Of a stretch of 64,000 nt of DNA, positions 9,411-17,529 are shown piece by piece. Every line of letters begins with the position of its first letter. Within the stretch, counting starts at the first letter, position 1. The notes beneath the pieces were generated by a model. It searched no databases, had not been told where the DNA came from, and was given only the letters and a program-made list of their open reading frames with translations. The translations under genes were made by a program, and so were the position numbers. Location of the stretch: contig NZ_PVBT01000004.1 of the NCBI RefSeq assembly GCF_002980555.1, forward strand, positions 248,001 through 312,000, in the 5' to 3' direction. This DNA is from Phyllobacterium myrsinacearum (GTDB taxonomy: Bacteria; Pseudomonadota; Alphaproteobacteria; Rhizobiales; Rhizobiaceae).

Positions 9411-9432
9411 GTGGCGCTGAAGGAACTCGACC

Positions 9433-10176
9433 GTGCATATTCTTCTCATCAATCCAAATTCCACCGCGTCCATGACTTCCCAGGTTCTGGAAAGTGCCGT
9501 CCGGGTGGCCTATCCGACAACGCGCATTACCGCGGTTAACCCCGTGGATACGCCGGTGAGCATCGAGGGCGGGGCCGACGAAGCCATGGCTGTTCCGGCG
9601 ATGCTTTCCGAGATTCGCAAAGGGCAGGCGCAAGGTGTGGACGCCTATGTCATTGCCTGCTTCGATGATCCCGGCTTGCATGCGGCGCGGGAGATTGCGC
9701 GGGGTCCGGTGATCGGCATCTGCCAGGCGGCCATACAGGTCGCGATGACCATCAGCCGGCGCTTCACGGTGATCACGACATTGCCCCGCTCCATCCCGAT
9801 CATCGAAGATCTGGTCAGCGCTTACGGCGCGAACCACCATTGCCGCAATGTGCGCGCCATCAATCTGCCGGTGCTGGGACTGGATGAAGACCCGGTCGAG
9901 GCAGAGCGTCTGCTTGTGATGGAGATCGGCAAGGCGAAGCAGGAAGACCGCGCGGAAGCGATCGTTCTTGGCTGTGCCGGCATGTCCCTGTTGTGTGACC
10001 GGCTCAGCGCCGCGACCGGTATTCCCGTCATTGACGGCGTCACGGCAGCCGTCAAGGTTGCCGAGGCGCTGGTCGGGGCGGGATACAAGACATCCAAGGT
10101 GAACGGTTATGATTTCCCCCGGGTCAAGTCGCCGTCCCCTGTGTCCAGCATGGAGCAGGTTGGCAATTTGGCGTGA
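9433..10176 (+). CDS. Asp/Glu/hydantoin racemase family protein
   Basis: 247 residues beginning at a GTG. N-terminal INPNSTASMTSQV is the hydantoin racemase signature; the two catalytic cysteines are visible in VIACFDDPG near residue 75 and LGCAGMS near 180. Such enzymes racemise 5-substituted hydantoins or act as aryl/alkyl malonate decarboxylases or maleate isomerases. With the amidohydrolases upstream, a hydantoin or related cyclic amide is a reasonable guess at the pathway substrate, but the exact reaction cannot be set from sequence. Convergent with the glutathione transferase gene 8 bases away. Confidence 0.86.
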   Translation: MHILLINPNSTASMTSQVLESAVRVAYPTTRITAVNPVDTPVSIEGGADEAMAVPAMLSEIRKGQAQGVDAYVIACFDDPGLHAAREIARGPVIGICQAAIQVAMTISRRFTVITTLPRSIPIIEDLVSAYGANHHCRNVRAINLPVLGLDEDPVEAERLLVMEIGKAKQEDRAEAIVLGCAGMSLLCDRLSAATGIPVIDGVTAAVKVAEALVGAGYKTSKVNGYDFPRVKSPSPVSSMEQVGNLA

Positions 10177-10184
10177 TCGCCGTA

Positions 10185-10814
10185 TCAGGGCAGCGGCACC
10201 GCTCCCGTGAAATGCGGCACGCGATAGCCGCGCTGGACGGCTTCCCGTTCCGCGATATGAAGATACCACCGTTTCACGTGGGGATAATCATTCAGATCGA
10301 TTTTGTGACGCGTGAAACGTGAAACCCACGGCCACGCCGCCATATCGGCTATCGAATAGTTGCCGGCCAGATAAGGCCGGTCAGCCAGTCGCGCGTCCAA
10401 TGTTCCGTAGAGACGGCGGGTATCGTTGCGGAAAAGATCCTCTGCGAACGGGGCTTCCCCCTCGTGGTAGGTCAGGAAGTGATGCGCATGCCCCAGCGTC
10501 GGCCCCAGTCCGCCGGTCTGCCACATCAGCCACTCCAGGGTTTGTACGCGCAGAACACCCTTATGCGGCAGGTACGTTCCGGTCTTTTCCGCCAGATAGA
10601 GCAGAATTGCGCTCGATTCCGTGAGTTTGATACCGGTTTCATTGTCAATGATCGCGGGTATTTTCCCGCCGGGATTGATATCGAGATAGCTGGCGCCAAA
10701 CTGTTCTCCCTTGGTGATGTCGATGGAATGGATGCGGTAGGGCACCCCGAACTCCTCCAGCGCGATGGCAACCTTCAATCCGTTAGGGGTGATCCATGTG
10801 TAGAGGTCAATCAC
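10185..10814 (-). CDS. Glutathione S-transferase (YghU/YfcG-like)
   Basis: 209-residue cytosolic GST: thioredoxin-fold N-terminal domain (MIDLYTWITPNGLKVAIALEE; Thr/Asn site typical of the Nu-class/YfcG group that acts on disulfides) with the cis-Pro and ESSAIL glutathione-binding motif (LTESSAILLYL near residue 65), then an all-helical C-terminal domain. It starts 7 bases after the ArsR gene and is surely co-transcribed with it. A role in thiol or reactive sulfur chemistry fits the sulfonate operon next door, but this is inference. Confidence 0.88.
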   Translation of the reverse strand: MIDLYTWITPNGLKVAIALEEFGVPYRIHSIDITKGEQFGASYLDINPGGKIPAIIDNETGIKLTESSAILLYLAEKTGTYLPHKGVLRVQTLEWLMWQTGGLGPTLGHAHHFLTYHEGEAPFAEDLFRNDTRRLYGTLDARLADRPYLAGNYSIADMAAWPWVSRFTRHKIDLNDYPHVKRWYLHIAEREAVQRGYRVPHFTGAVPLP

Positions 10815-10821
10815 GGCGGCT

Positions 10822-11196
10822 TCAGTCGAACATCATTTCATCGACGGGGAGGCCGCCGGAATTTTTCATGGAATGCTTGCCGGTAACATCATCCAGCCCG
10901 GAAAAAAGGTCGCGCAGTGTCTGCACCAGTCTTTCAATCCTGCGGTCGGCGACACGGTAGTAAATGGTCTTGCCGTCACGCCGCCCTTCAATAATGCCGG
11001 CATCACGCAATTCGCTCAACTGCTGGGAAAGTGTGGGCTGGCGAATGCCGAGTTCCTCCTCAAGATGTGACACGGAGCTTTCCTCTTCCATCAGATAGCA
11101 CACGATCGAAAGGCGGTTGGGATTGGCAATGTGCTTGAGCAGCTCGCTTGCATCTCCCACGCTGCGGCAGAGTTTGGACGAAATCGCTTTTGCCAT
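10822..11196 (-). CDS. ArsR-family winged-helix repressor
   Basis: 124 residues with the ArsR core: LKHIANPNRLSIVCYLM, then the helix-turn-helix IRQPTLSQQLSELRDAGII and the wing RRDGKTIYYRV. The CxC metal motif of ArsR/SmtB helix 3 is absent (the region reads SVSHLEEEL); cysteines remain at residues 10 and 33 only. That resembles redox/sulfide-responsive or effector-free members more than metal sensors, though the second conserved Cys of BigR/SqrR is not evident. It leads an ArsR-GST operon and is divergent from the sulfonate operon; related AT-rich sites lie before both. Confidence 0.9.
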   Translation of the reverse strand: MAKAISSKLCRSVGDASELLKHIANPNRLSIVCYLMEEESSVSHLEEELGIRQPTLSQQLSELRDAGIIEGRRDGKTIYYRVADRRIERLVQTLRDLFSGLDDVTGKHSMKNSGGLPVDEMMFD

Positions 11197-11212
11197 GACT
11201 GGTGTCCCTCAT

Positions 11213-11233
11213 CATTTATAAAAAGATAGATTG
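11213..11233. promoter_or_regulatory. Candidate ArsR operator, proximal copy
   Basis: AT-rich segment 16 bases upstream of the ArsR start (CATTTATAAAAAGATAG and onward). It agrees at 17 of 21 positions with 11363-11383 in front of the sulfonate operon. Overlap with the ArsR promoter implies autoregulation. Confidence 0.5.
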
Positions 11234-11359
11234 AGGTGTCTTCGCTTTCAATGCGCAAAACCAGCCTCCGGCAAGAATGCAAAATTGTTCTCTCTTTTCC
11301 CCAGCCATTGGAAATCTTGTCTCGCCGCTCTGCGTGAATTGGGATGGCTGCCTTTCCTG

Positions 11360-11385
11360 AACAATATATAAAAATATAAATTGTT
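11360..11385. promoter_or_regulatory. Candidate ArsR operator, distal palindrome
   Basis: Inverted repeat AACAATATATA (11360-11370) / TATAAATTGTT (11375-11385), 10 of 11 pairs matched, four-base spacer. It ends 35 bases before the start of the SsuA-like gene. An AT-rich, roughly 12-2-12 palindrome is the usual operator form for ArsR-family repressors. Confidence 0.6.
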
Positions 11386-11420
11386 TTCAGCAGTCATTTC
11401 AACCCAATTGGAACATCAGC

Positions 11421-12263
11421 ATGAAAATCGGCGTTCATCCGAGCAATTTGCACTTGCGTCTCGCGCAGGCCTGGCCCGATGCTTTTTCGGGGCTTGAGCC
11501 GGAGTTCGTCAATTACAACGAAGGCCGTGATACCATCAGACTGATCGGCAATGGTCAGATTGATTTTGGTGGCACCGGATCGACGCCGCCGATTGCTGCC
11601 GAAGCGTCTGGCTGGAATGTCACCTACATCGCTGCATCCGCGCCGCGGCCAGCCAATGGCGGTATTTTCGTTGCCAGGAACAGCCCGATCCGTTCCATTG
11701 CCGATCTAAGGGGAAAACGCATTTCCCTGATCGATGGCTCGTTTCACACCTATCTTCTGGCGCGAGCCCTTGAAGGCGAAGGGCTGCGGCTGCCGGATGT
11801 CAGCCGCCTTGAGACGGGGGCCGCAGAATCATTGCCAGCCCTGCTTGAAGGACGTGTGGATGCCTGGATTGCCATGGCGCCACGTCTGGAAAAGGCGATG
11901 GAACGCAGCGACATTCGTCTGATTGCGCGCTGCGGCTCGACAATTCCCAACCGCTCCCTGTTCTGGACGACGGACGATCGCCGGCTGTCCCGGGAAACGC
12001 GTCAGCGGATTGTCGCGGAATTATCCCGTATCGGCCGCGAGGTGGCAGCGGATACGCGCATTGCTGCCGAACGGCTTGTCGCGAACGGCGCCGGCGATGC
12101 CGACCTTGATGCGTGGGAGCGCGTGGTTCGTTCCCGGGATTTCAGCGTTGTGGCGGCCGATGCGGACATCATCGCTGAGCAGCAGGAAGAGGCCGATACC
12201 CTGTATCGCCATGGATATTTCAAGAACCCCGTCCGCCTTGGACAATTGGCCCGCAGCGTCTGA
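11421..12263 (+). CDS. SsuA/TauA-like binding-fold protein lacking a signal peptide
   Basis: 280 residues of the aliphatic sulfonate/nitrate binding fold (NMT1/SsuA type): KIGVHPSNLHL at the start, DFGGTGSTPPIAAEASG near residue 50, RSIADLRGKRISL near 96, and AAESLPALLEGRVDAW near 134. The first residues already correspond to the mature domain, and an in-frame stop lies at 11358-11360 with no start codon between it and the ATG, so there is no secretion signal. It is therefore probably cytoplasmic. No ABC permease or ATPase accompanies it; the operon has an SsuD-like monooxygenase and a TRAP transporter. A desulfinase role like DszB, which has the same fold and is cytoplasmic, is one option. 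Confidence 0.82.
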   Translation: MKIGVHPSNLHLRLAQAWPDAFSGLEPEFVNYNEGRDTIRLIGNGQIDFGGTGSTPPIAAEASGWNVTYIAASAPRPANGGIFVARNSPIRSIADLRGKRISLIDGSFHTYLLARALEGEGLRLPDVSRLETGAAESLPALLEGRVDAWIAMAPRLEKAMERSDIRLIARCGSTIPNRSLFWTTDDRRLSRETRQRIVAELSRIGREVAADTRIAAERLVANGAGDADLDAWERVVRSRDFSVVAADADIIAEQQEEADTLYRHGYFKNPVRLGQLARSV

Positions 12264-12278
12264 GCGGAGGAGAATGTC

Positions 12279-13409
12279 ATGAACGTACTTTGGTACATGT
12301 GCGCACCGGATGGTGTCTATCCCTGGCAGCCGGAAGGTTCGCGTCAGGTCGACTACGGCTATTACCGGCAATTGGCGCAGGCCTATGATCATCTCGGCTA
12401 TACCGGAGCACTTTTTGCAACCGGAGCTCACGATGTCTGGGTGCTGGCGGGTGCGCTTCTTCCCTATACCGAGCGCATGAAATTTCTGGTGGCGGTGCAT
12501 CCCGGTCTGATTGCGCCAACGCTGCTGGCCAAAATGGCGGCAACGTTCCAGGAATTTTCGCGCGGCCGCTTGCTCGTCAATGTTGTCTCGGGCGATGCCA
12601 AAATGCTGGGTGCCTATGGCATGACATTGCCGCACGACCAGCGTTATGACATGGCGGACGAATATCTCACCCTGTGGCATCGGCTCTTTGCCGGCGAAAG
12701 CGTGACCCATCAGGGCAAGTATTTTTCAACGGAGGGTGCCAAACTCGCCCTTCCCGTTGGAACCGGCATCGCCCCGCCGCCACTCTGGTTCGGCGGTTCG
12801 TCCGACAAGGCGCTCGACGTTGCAGCCAAGCATGTCGACGTATACCTCTCCTGGGGCGAAACACCCGACCAGATCAGGCAGAAGATCGACGCGGTCAAGG
12901 AGCGGGCGGCCCGGCTCGGCCGGACGCTCGAATATGGGATCAGGCTCTACGTCATCGTACGGGAGACCGACGCCAGGGCGTGGGATGCGGCCAATGATCT
13001 CTATGCGCGTATGGATGCCGCTGCAATCGCTGCCAACCAGCGATTTGTTTCCAAGAGCGATTCCGTCGGTCAGCAACGCATGAGCGCGCTGCATGGCGGC
13101 CACAAACCGGACGATCTGCGCGATCTCGAAATAGCGCCCAATCTGTGGGCCGGAATCGGCCTCGTCCGCCCAGGGCCCGGGACCGCCATTGTTGGTTCTC
13201 CCGATACCGTTCTGCGGACGATGGACGCTTACAGGCAGGCAGGCGTCGACACGTTCATTCTCTCCGGGATGCCGCTACTGGAAGAGGCATATCGCTTCGG
13301 CGAACTCGTATTGCCGCGTCTCGACGTGACGCGAGAGGTTTCGCAGGCGAAACATTTCACCTGGTCGACATTGTTCGACAAAGACCTGGGCAGTGCCAAA
13401 TCCGCATAA
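12279..13409 (+). CDS. SsuD-like FMNH2-dependent alkanesulfonate monooxygenase (LLM family)
   Basis: 376 residues aligning along its length with E. coli SsuD: EGSRQVDYGYYRQLAQA near residue 18, KFLVAVHPG near 68, FGGSSDKALDVAA near 168, LYLSWGE, IRLYVIVRET near 225, SDSVGQQRMSALH near 261, NLWAGIGLVRPGPGT near 287. It cleaves the C-S bond of sulfonates using reduced flavin. Compared with my memory of E. coli SsuD, the Cys54 region (RSCEDAW) reads GAHDVW and His228 is Tyr, so specificity or mechanism may differ. Good ribosome-binding site GGAGGAG. The reduced-flavin partner may be the reductase-like gene at 8781 or one elsewhere. Confidence 0.88.
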   Translation: MNVLWYMCAPDGVYPWQPEGSRQVDYGYYRQLAQAYDHLGYTGALFATGAHDVWVLAGALLPYTERMKFLVAVHPGLIAPTLLAKMAATFQEFSRGRLLVNVVSGDAKMLGAYGMTLPHDQRYDMADEYLTLWHRLFAGESVTHQGKYFSTEGAKLALPVGTGIAPPPLWFGGSSDKALDVAAKHVDVYLSWGETPDQIRQKIDAVKERAARLGRTLEYGIRLYVIVRETDARAWDAANDLYARMDAAAIAANQRFVSKSDSVGQQRMSALHGGHKPDDLRDLEIAPNLWAGIGLVRPGPGTAIVGSPDTVLRTMDAYRQAGVDTFILSGMPLLEEAYRFGELVLPRLDVTREVSQAKHFTWSTLFDKDLGSAKSA

Positions 13410-13441
13410 GTTTTTGCCACTTGAGCGAAAGAGACAGATAC

Positions 13442-15271
13442 GTGACCCTTATCGAGACCACAGAACCTCTGCCCGGTGAAGGGCTAGCCCGGATTTCAAG
13501 CCAACTGCTCAAGCGATTGGAGGCCGTGCTTGGCTGGCTCTGTGCCGCTTTGCTCGCCATCTTGCTCGCGGTTGTCCTGGCAACAGTCGTGCTGCGGTAC
13601 GTCTTCAGCGCCGGTTTCATGGGATCGGAGGATCTGTCGGTGTGGCTGCACGTTGCGCTCATCGCTTTCGGTGCGCCTCTCAGCCTGAACAGCGCCCTGG
13701 CCATGCGGCTTGACGTCTTTGCCAATCTGTTGCCTCCATCCGGCAGGATTGTTGCCAATGCCATCGCCGATATTTTTACCGTCTTGACCGGACTTATCCT
13801 GAGCTTCGGCGGCAGCGAGATCATGACAATGCTCGGCGGCGTTTCACCGACATTGGGGCTGCCGGAGTGGATACGGTTCGGCTTCCTCGGCGCGGGCGGC
13901 TCATTGTTGCTTGCCGCTGTGCTGCTGCAACGCTTGGCAGACGGCAAAGCGGTGCAGATTGTCACGGCCGGCATGATCGGGGCCGCCCTTTACTTTGCTG
14001 TTCCGCACCTTGATCTGGGTTTCAACTGGCCTCCAAGCATCGTTCTGGGATTGATCGCCGCCATAGGTCTGGTCGTGGCTGCGCCGCTGCCGCACGCGTT
14101 TCTTGCGGCAGCCTATGTCGTGATTGCCTTTGGCAGTACATTGCCCGAGCCCGCCGTTGTCGCCTCTACCGTCACCGGAATGTCAAAATTTCTGCTCTTG
14201 GCCATTCCGTTCTTCCTACTGGCCGGCGGATTGCTGACCGCATCGGGTGTTGCCAATCAGTTGGTGCGGTTTGCATCTGCGCTTGTCGGCCATCGCCGCG
14301 CCGGATTGGCGCAGACGACACTTTTGACCAGCGTGCTGTTTTCCGGTGCGTCCGGTTCATCGGTTGCCAATGCGGCCTTTGGTGCATCGACATTCCAGCC
14401 CGAACTGGTCAAGCGCGGTTACCCGCCGGCCCAGGCTGCCGCCATCATCGCCTCCACCTCTGTTCTCGACAACATCATACCGCCGTCCGTCGCATTCCTG
14501 ATCCTGGCCGCGGCGACCAATCTCTCGGTGGGCTCGCTGCTTGTCGGCGGTTTTTTTGCCGGTGGTGTGATGGCCGTCTGTCTTGCAGTTGCCATCCACC
14601 TCACCGTTCGCGAGCAACAGCCGCAACCGCGTGCGGGCAGGGCAGAACGCTGGAATGCCGCCATCGGCGCAATTCCGGCATTTGGCCTCGGCATCATCGT
14701 CGTTGTCGGTATCCGCATGGGCGTCGTCACGACGACGGAAGCGGCGGCGCTTGCGGCGATCTATACCCTGCTTCTCGGGATCGGGGCGCGTCTGCGGTTC
14801 GGTTCGCTCTTCAGCGCGTTCCGACAGGCGGCGACGGAAGCTTCGGCCATCGGACTGCTGATTGGAACCGCGGGGCCGTTTGCATTCCTGCTGGCGGTGG
14901 ACGATGTTTCCGGACTTATCTCAAACCTGACCTCCGCGCTCGGCGGAAGTGCAATTGCCGTGCTTCTGCTTTCAAATCTCATTTTGCTCGTCGTCGGTCT
15001 GGTGCTCGATATCGGGGCTGCAATACTTCTGTTTGGCCCGATCCTGCTCCCTGCCGCAGTGGCGGCCGGTATCGATCCCGTTCATTTCGGCGTGATCATC
15101 GTCGTCAATCTGATGATCCATGGGCTGACGCCGCCGCTCGGCATGCTGATCTTTGTCGTCAGCGGTGTCACGCGTCTGCCGGCATCGGCGCTGTTTCGCG
15201 CTGTTGTTCCCTATCTCTTCGCACTGCTTGTAGCTCTGGCGATCATCTGCGCCTGGGCCATCATTTTCTAG
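13442..15271 (+). CDS. TRAP transporter fused small and large permease (DctQ-DctM)
   Basis: 609-residue membrane protein. Residues about 25-160 are the DctQ-type four-helix subunit (WLCAALLAILLAVVLATVV, then FMGSEDLSVWLHVAL); from about 215 on it is the DctM subunit with many helices and the conserved VLFSGASGSSVANAAFGA and ASTSVLDNIIPPS motifs. Start is GTG at 13442 with GAAAGAGA upstream; the frame is open back to 13145 but that part overlaps the SsuD gene in another frame and is not TRAP-like. Powers Na+ or H+ driven uptake together with the DctP receptor that follows. Confidence 0.9.
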   Translation: MTLIETTEPLPGEGLARISSQLLKRLEAVLGWLCAALLAILLAVVLATVVLRYVFSAGFMGSEDLSVWLHVALIAFGAPLSLNSALAMRLDVFANLLPPSGRIVANAIADIFTVLTGLILSFGGSEIMTMLGGVSPTLGLPEWIRFGFLGAGGSLLLAAVLLQRLADGKAVQIVTAGMIGAALYFAVPHLDLGFNWPPSIVLGLIAAIGLVVAAPLPHAFLAAAYVVIAFGSTLPEPAVVASTVTGMSKFLLLAIPFFLLAGGLLTASGVANQLVRFASALVGHRRAGLAQTTLLTSVLFSGASGSSVANAAFGASTFQPELVKRGYPPAQAAAIIASTSVLDNIIPPSVAFLILAAATNLSVGSLLVGGFFAGGVMAVCLAVAIHLTVREQQPQPRAGRAERWNAAIGAIPAFGLGIIVVVGIRMGVVTTTEAAALAAIYTLLLGIGARLRFGSLFSAFRQAATEASAIGLLIGTAGPFAFLLAVDDVSGLISNLTSALGGSAIAVLLLSNLILLVVGLVLDIGAAILLFGPILLPAAVAAGIDPVHFGVIIVVNLMIHGLTPPLGMLIFVVSGVTRLPASALFRAVVPYLFALLVALAIICAWAIIF

Positions 15272-15289
15272 AAATCAGGAAGCCATCCA

Positions 15290-16291
15290 ATGATCATGCA
15301 TCGCCGTACCTTCATCAAATCCGTCGCCGTCGCTGGAACGGCATTGCTTGCTGCCCCAGCGCTTGTCGGCCGTGCCGCCGCTCAAACCCGAACGATTACC
15401 GTTGCCTCTCTGTTTGGCGATGACAAACCGGAAACCAGGATATGGTTCAAAATTCGCGACCTCGTCGAAGCGAAACTGCCCGGCCAGTTCAAGTTCAACA
15501 TCGTCAGGAATGGCGCGCTCGGGGGCGAGAAGGAAGTTGCGGAAGGCGTGCGGCTCGGCTCGATCCAGGCCAGCCAGTCAACGGTGTCATGGCTTTCCGG
15601 CTGGGTGCCCGAGTTGCAGATTCTCGATCTGCCGTTTCTCTTCCGCGATGCCGGGCATGTGCGCAAAGTCGTGCAGGGAGATGTGGGAACGGGGCTCAAG
15701 GAGAAGCTTCTTGCGCAGAATTTTGTCGTCGGCGGCTATATCAACTACGGCGCGCGCCACCTCCTGACCAAGGAACCTGTCACGCGACCGGAGCAGCTCA
15801 AGGGCAAGCGGATCCGCGTTATCCAGAGCCCTCTGCATACCAAGCTCTGGGCGGCATTCGGCACCACGCCCATCGGTATCCCCATCACTGAAACCTACAA
15901 TGCCCTGTCAACGGGCGTTGCCGACGCAATGGATCTGACGAAATCGGCCTATGCGGGTTTCAAGCTGTACGAAGTCGTGCCCTATCTGACCGAGACAGGC
16001 CATGTCTGGGCATCCGGCGTCGTCTATTATTCGGCGGCGTTCTGGAGCGGCCTTAACGTTGAGCAGAAGCAGGTCTTCCTTGAAGCGTCAGCCGCCGGCG
16101 CCGATTATTTCAGCCAATTGATCGTCGAGGACGAAACCGGATCGATGAAAGCCGCCGGGGATCATGGGGGTAAAATTCTCCAGCCGGAAAATCGTGCGGC
16201 GTGGGAAAGCGGCGCGCAGGGGGTATGGGAGCAGTTTGCTCCCGTTGTGGGAGGCCTCGACAGGATCAGGGCAATACAGGCTGTTTCGTAA
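15290..16291 (+). CDS. TRAP transporter substrate-binding protein (DctP) with Tat signal
   Basis: 333 residues. N-terminus has a twin-arginine motif (RRTFIKS) then a hydrophobic stretch to AAAQ, so export is probably by Tat. The DctP fold is clear: GGEKEVAEGVRLGSIQ near residue 74, QILDLPFLFRD, KGKRIRV, and the conserved Arg-containing substrate site. An internal ATG at 15296 (MHRRTF) is an equally good start. Last gene of the ArsR-side operon; its presence with SsuD suggests that the ligand is an organosulfonate, as known for TRAP systems for isethionate. Confidence 0.92.
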   Translation: MIMHRRTFIKSVAVAGTALLAAPALVGRAAAQTRTITVASLFGDDKPETRIWFKIRDLVEAKLPGQFKFNIVRNGALGGEKEVAEGVRLGSIQASQSTVSWLSGWVPELQILDLPFLFRDAGHVRKVVQGDVGTGLKEKLLAQNFVVGGYINYGARHLLTKEPVTRPEQLKGKRIRVIQSPLHTKLWAAFGTTPIGIPITETYNALSTGVADAMDLTKSAYAGFKLYEVVPYLTETGHVWASGVVYYSAAFWSGLNVEQKQVFLEASAAGADYFSQLIVEDETGSMKAAGDHGGKILQPENRAAWESGAQGVWEQFAPVVGGLDRIRAIQAVS

Positions 16292-16330
16292 CCGAAACGG
16301 ATGTCGGTATGAATGGGCTGTCGAGGATCG

Positions 16331-17188
16331 CTAGGGATGCTCAGCCTTGAGAACGGAAACCGCCACTTCGCTGTTGTGGATATATTCATGGGCATCTGAT
16401 TGCCCCTGAATGAGCAGGATGAACAACAGATCGGTGAGCGTCAGTTGCGCATCTCTCGCGGTGATGGATGAAGAGCGGACGCGCTCTTCATCGGCAAAGG
16501 TGTAAAGCCGGATGTTCGCCACGCGGCTCAGCGGATTGTCCTTCAGGCCAGTCACGGCAATGACGGTCGCGCCGCGCTGGCTGGCAAGTTCTGCAATCCG
16601 CAACGTCTCGATACTGTCGCCCGAATAGGAGAGAGCGAACAGGACGTCGTCGGGGCCAAGCGTGGAAGCGTTGGCCATCTGGACATGGCTATCACTGTCG
16701 TGCAGCACGTTGCGCCCGAGCTTCATCAGCTTATAGGCAAAATCGCGCGCCACCAGCGAGGACGCACCCACGCCCGCCATGTGAATACGCCGGGCCTTGC
16801 GCAGGATTTCCAAAGCGATGCCGATGTCTTTTTCATTGTTGACGGCAACCGTCTGCTGCATCGACAATTGTTTGCTGCCGATCAGTTTCTGCAGGATGAC
16901 GAGATAGCTGTCGCCTATTTCGATCGTGCCGTGGATCATTCCCGCCGGGGCCGTCCATTCCTGCGCCTTGGCTTCGCTGACGGCGAGCTTCAGCTCCATA
17001 TAACCGGCATAGCCGAGCTTCTGGCTGAATTTCACGACGCTGGACTGGCTCCGGCCCGTCTCCACCGCCAGAGCAGCAGACGACAGCCGCAGCATCTGAT
17101 CGGGGTTGTCGATGATGAACTGCCCGATCTGGCGATCGGCAGGCGCCATGGAGTCCAACTGTGCATTGATTTTCTGCAGTATAGACAT
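16331..17188 (-). CDS. RpiR/MurR-family transcriptional regulator (HTH + SIS domain)
   Basis: 285 residues: N-terminal RpiR helix-turn-helix (about 1-77; SSAALAVETGRSQSSVVKFS) and a C-terminal SIS sugar-phosphate isomerase-like domain (about 115-255; MAGVGASSLVARDFAYKL, FALSYSGDSIETLRIAELA). The start at 17188 (MSILQKINAQ) matches the family; a longer form from 17218 adds 10 residues. Divergent from murA in a peptidoglycan salvage cluster, so by analogy with E. coli MurR its ligand is probably N-acetylmuramic acid 6-phosphate. Candidate operators lie upstream of murA, murQ and the GNAT gene. Confidence 0.9.
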   Translation of the reverse strand: MSILQKINAQLDSMAPADRQIGQFIIDNPDQMLRLSSAALAVETGRSQSSVVKFSQKLGYAGYMELKLAVSEAKAQEWTAPAGMIHGTIEIGDSYLVILQKLIGSKQLSMQQTVAVNNEKDIGIALEILRKARRIHMAGVGASSLVARDFAYKLMKLGRNVLHDSDSHVQMANASTLGPDDVLFALSYSGDSIETLRIAELASQRGATVIAVTGLKDNPLSRVANIRLYTFADEERVRSSSITARDAQLTLTDLLFILLIQGQSDAHEYIHNSEVAVSVLKAEHP

Positions 17189-17364
17189 GCGTTCCTTTGC
17201 ACGTTGGCAGTTCAGCACGCGCCTGAGCGCGGACCGCTGGAATAATCGGAGCCTTCAGGCTCGCTCAAATGACATACCTACCGTCAATTCAAAGCACTGG
17301 CTACTCCTGGCAACCGCGCAAGAGGCAGGCCGGATAAACGCGGCGCGCGCCAACACTCAGGCAT

Positions 17365-17412
17365 AGAATAATATATTCCTAAATCAATTGACATGGTGGA
17401 ATGATCAATTAG
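17365..17412. promoter_or_regulatory. Candidate MurR operator pair and murA promoter
   Basis: Part of the 341-base gap between the regulator and murA. Box 1 AGAATAATATATTCCT at 17365-17380 is a near palindrome; a -35-like TTGACA sits at 17388-17393; box 2 TGGAATGATCAATTAG begins 32 bases after box 1 (17397-17412). The same arrangement recurs before murQ and the GNAT gene. The rest of the gap (17189-17364 and 17413-17529) shows no convincing gene or RNA. Confidence 0.6.
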
Positions 17413-17529
17413 TTTTTGTACATCGCCGTGGCGGCCGCGCAATCAGTGCCGGATGGCTGTCCACGGGTCGTGAGGGCGGTCACAAGGCCTGCCCTGTTTT
17501 CATGCTCCTCGGATCAGGCAGTGGTTATC

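Noticed and set aside
13145-13441. N-terminal extension of the TRAP permease
   Set aside because: Overlaps the SsuD gene in another frame; the DctQ domain starts after the GTG at 13442.
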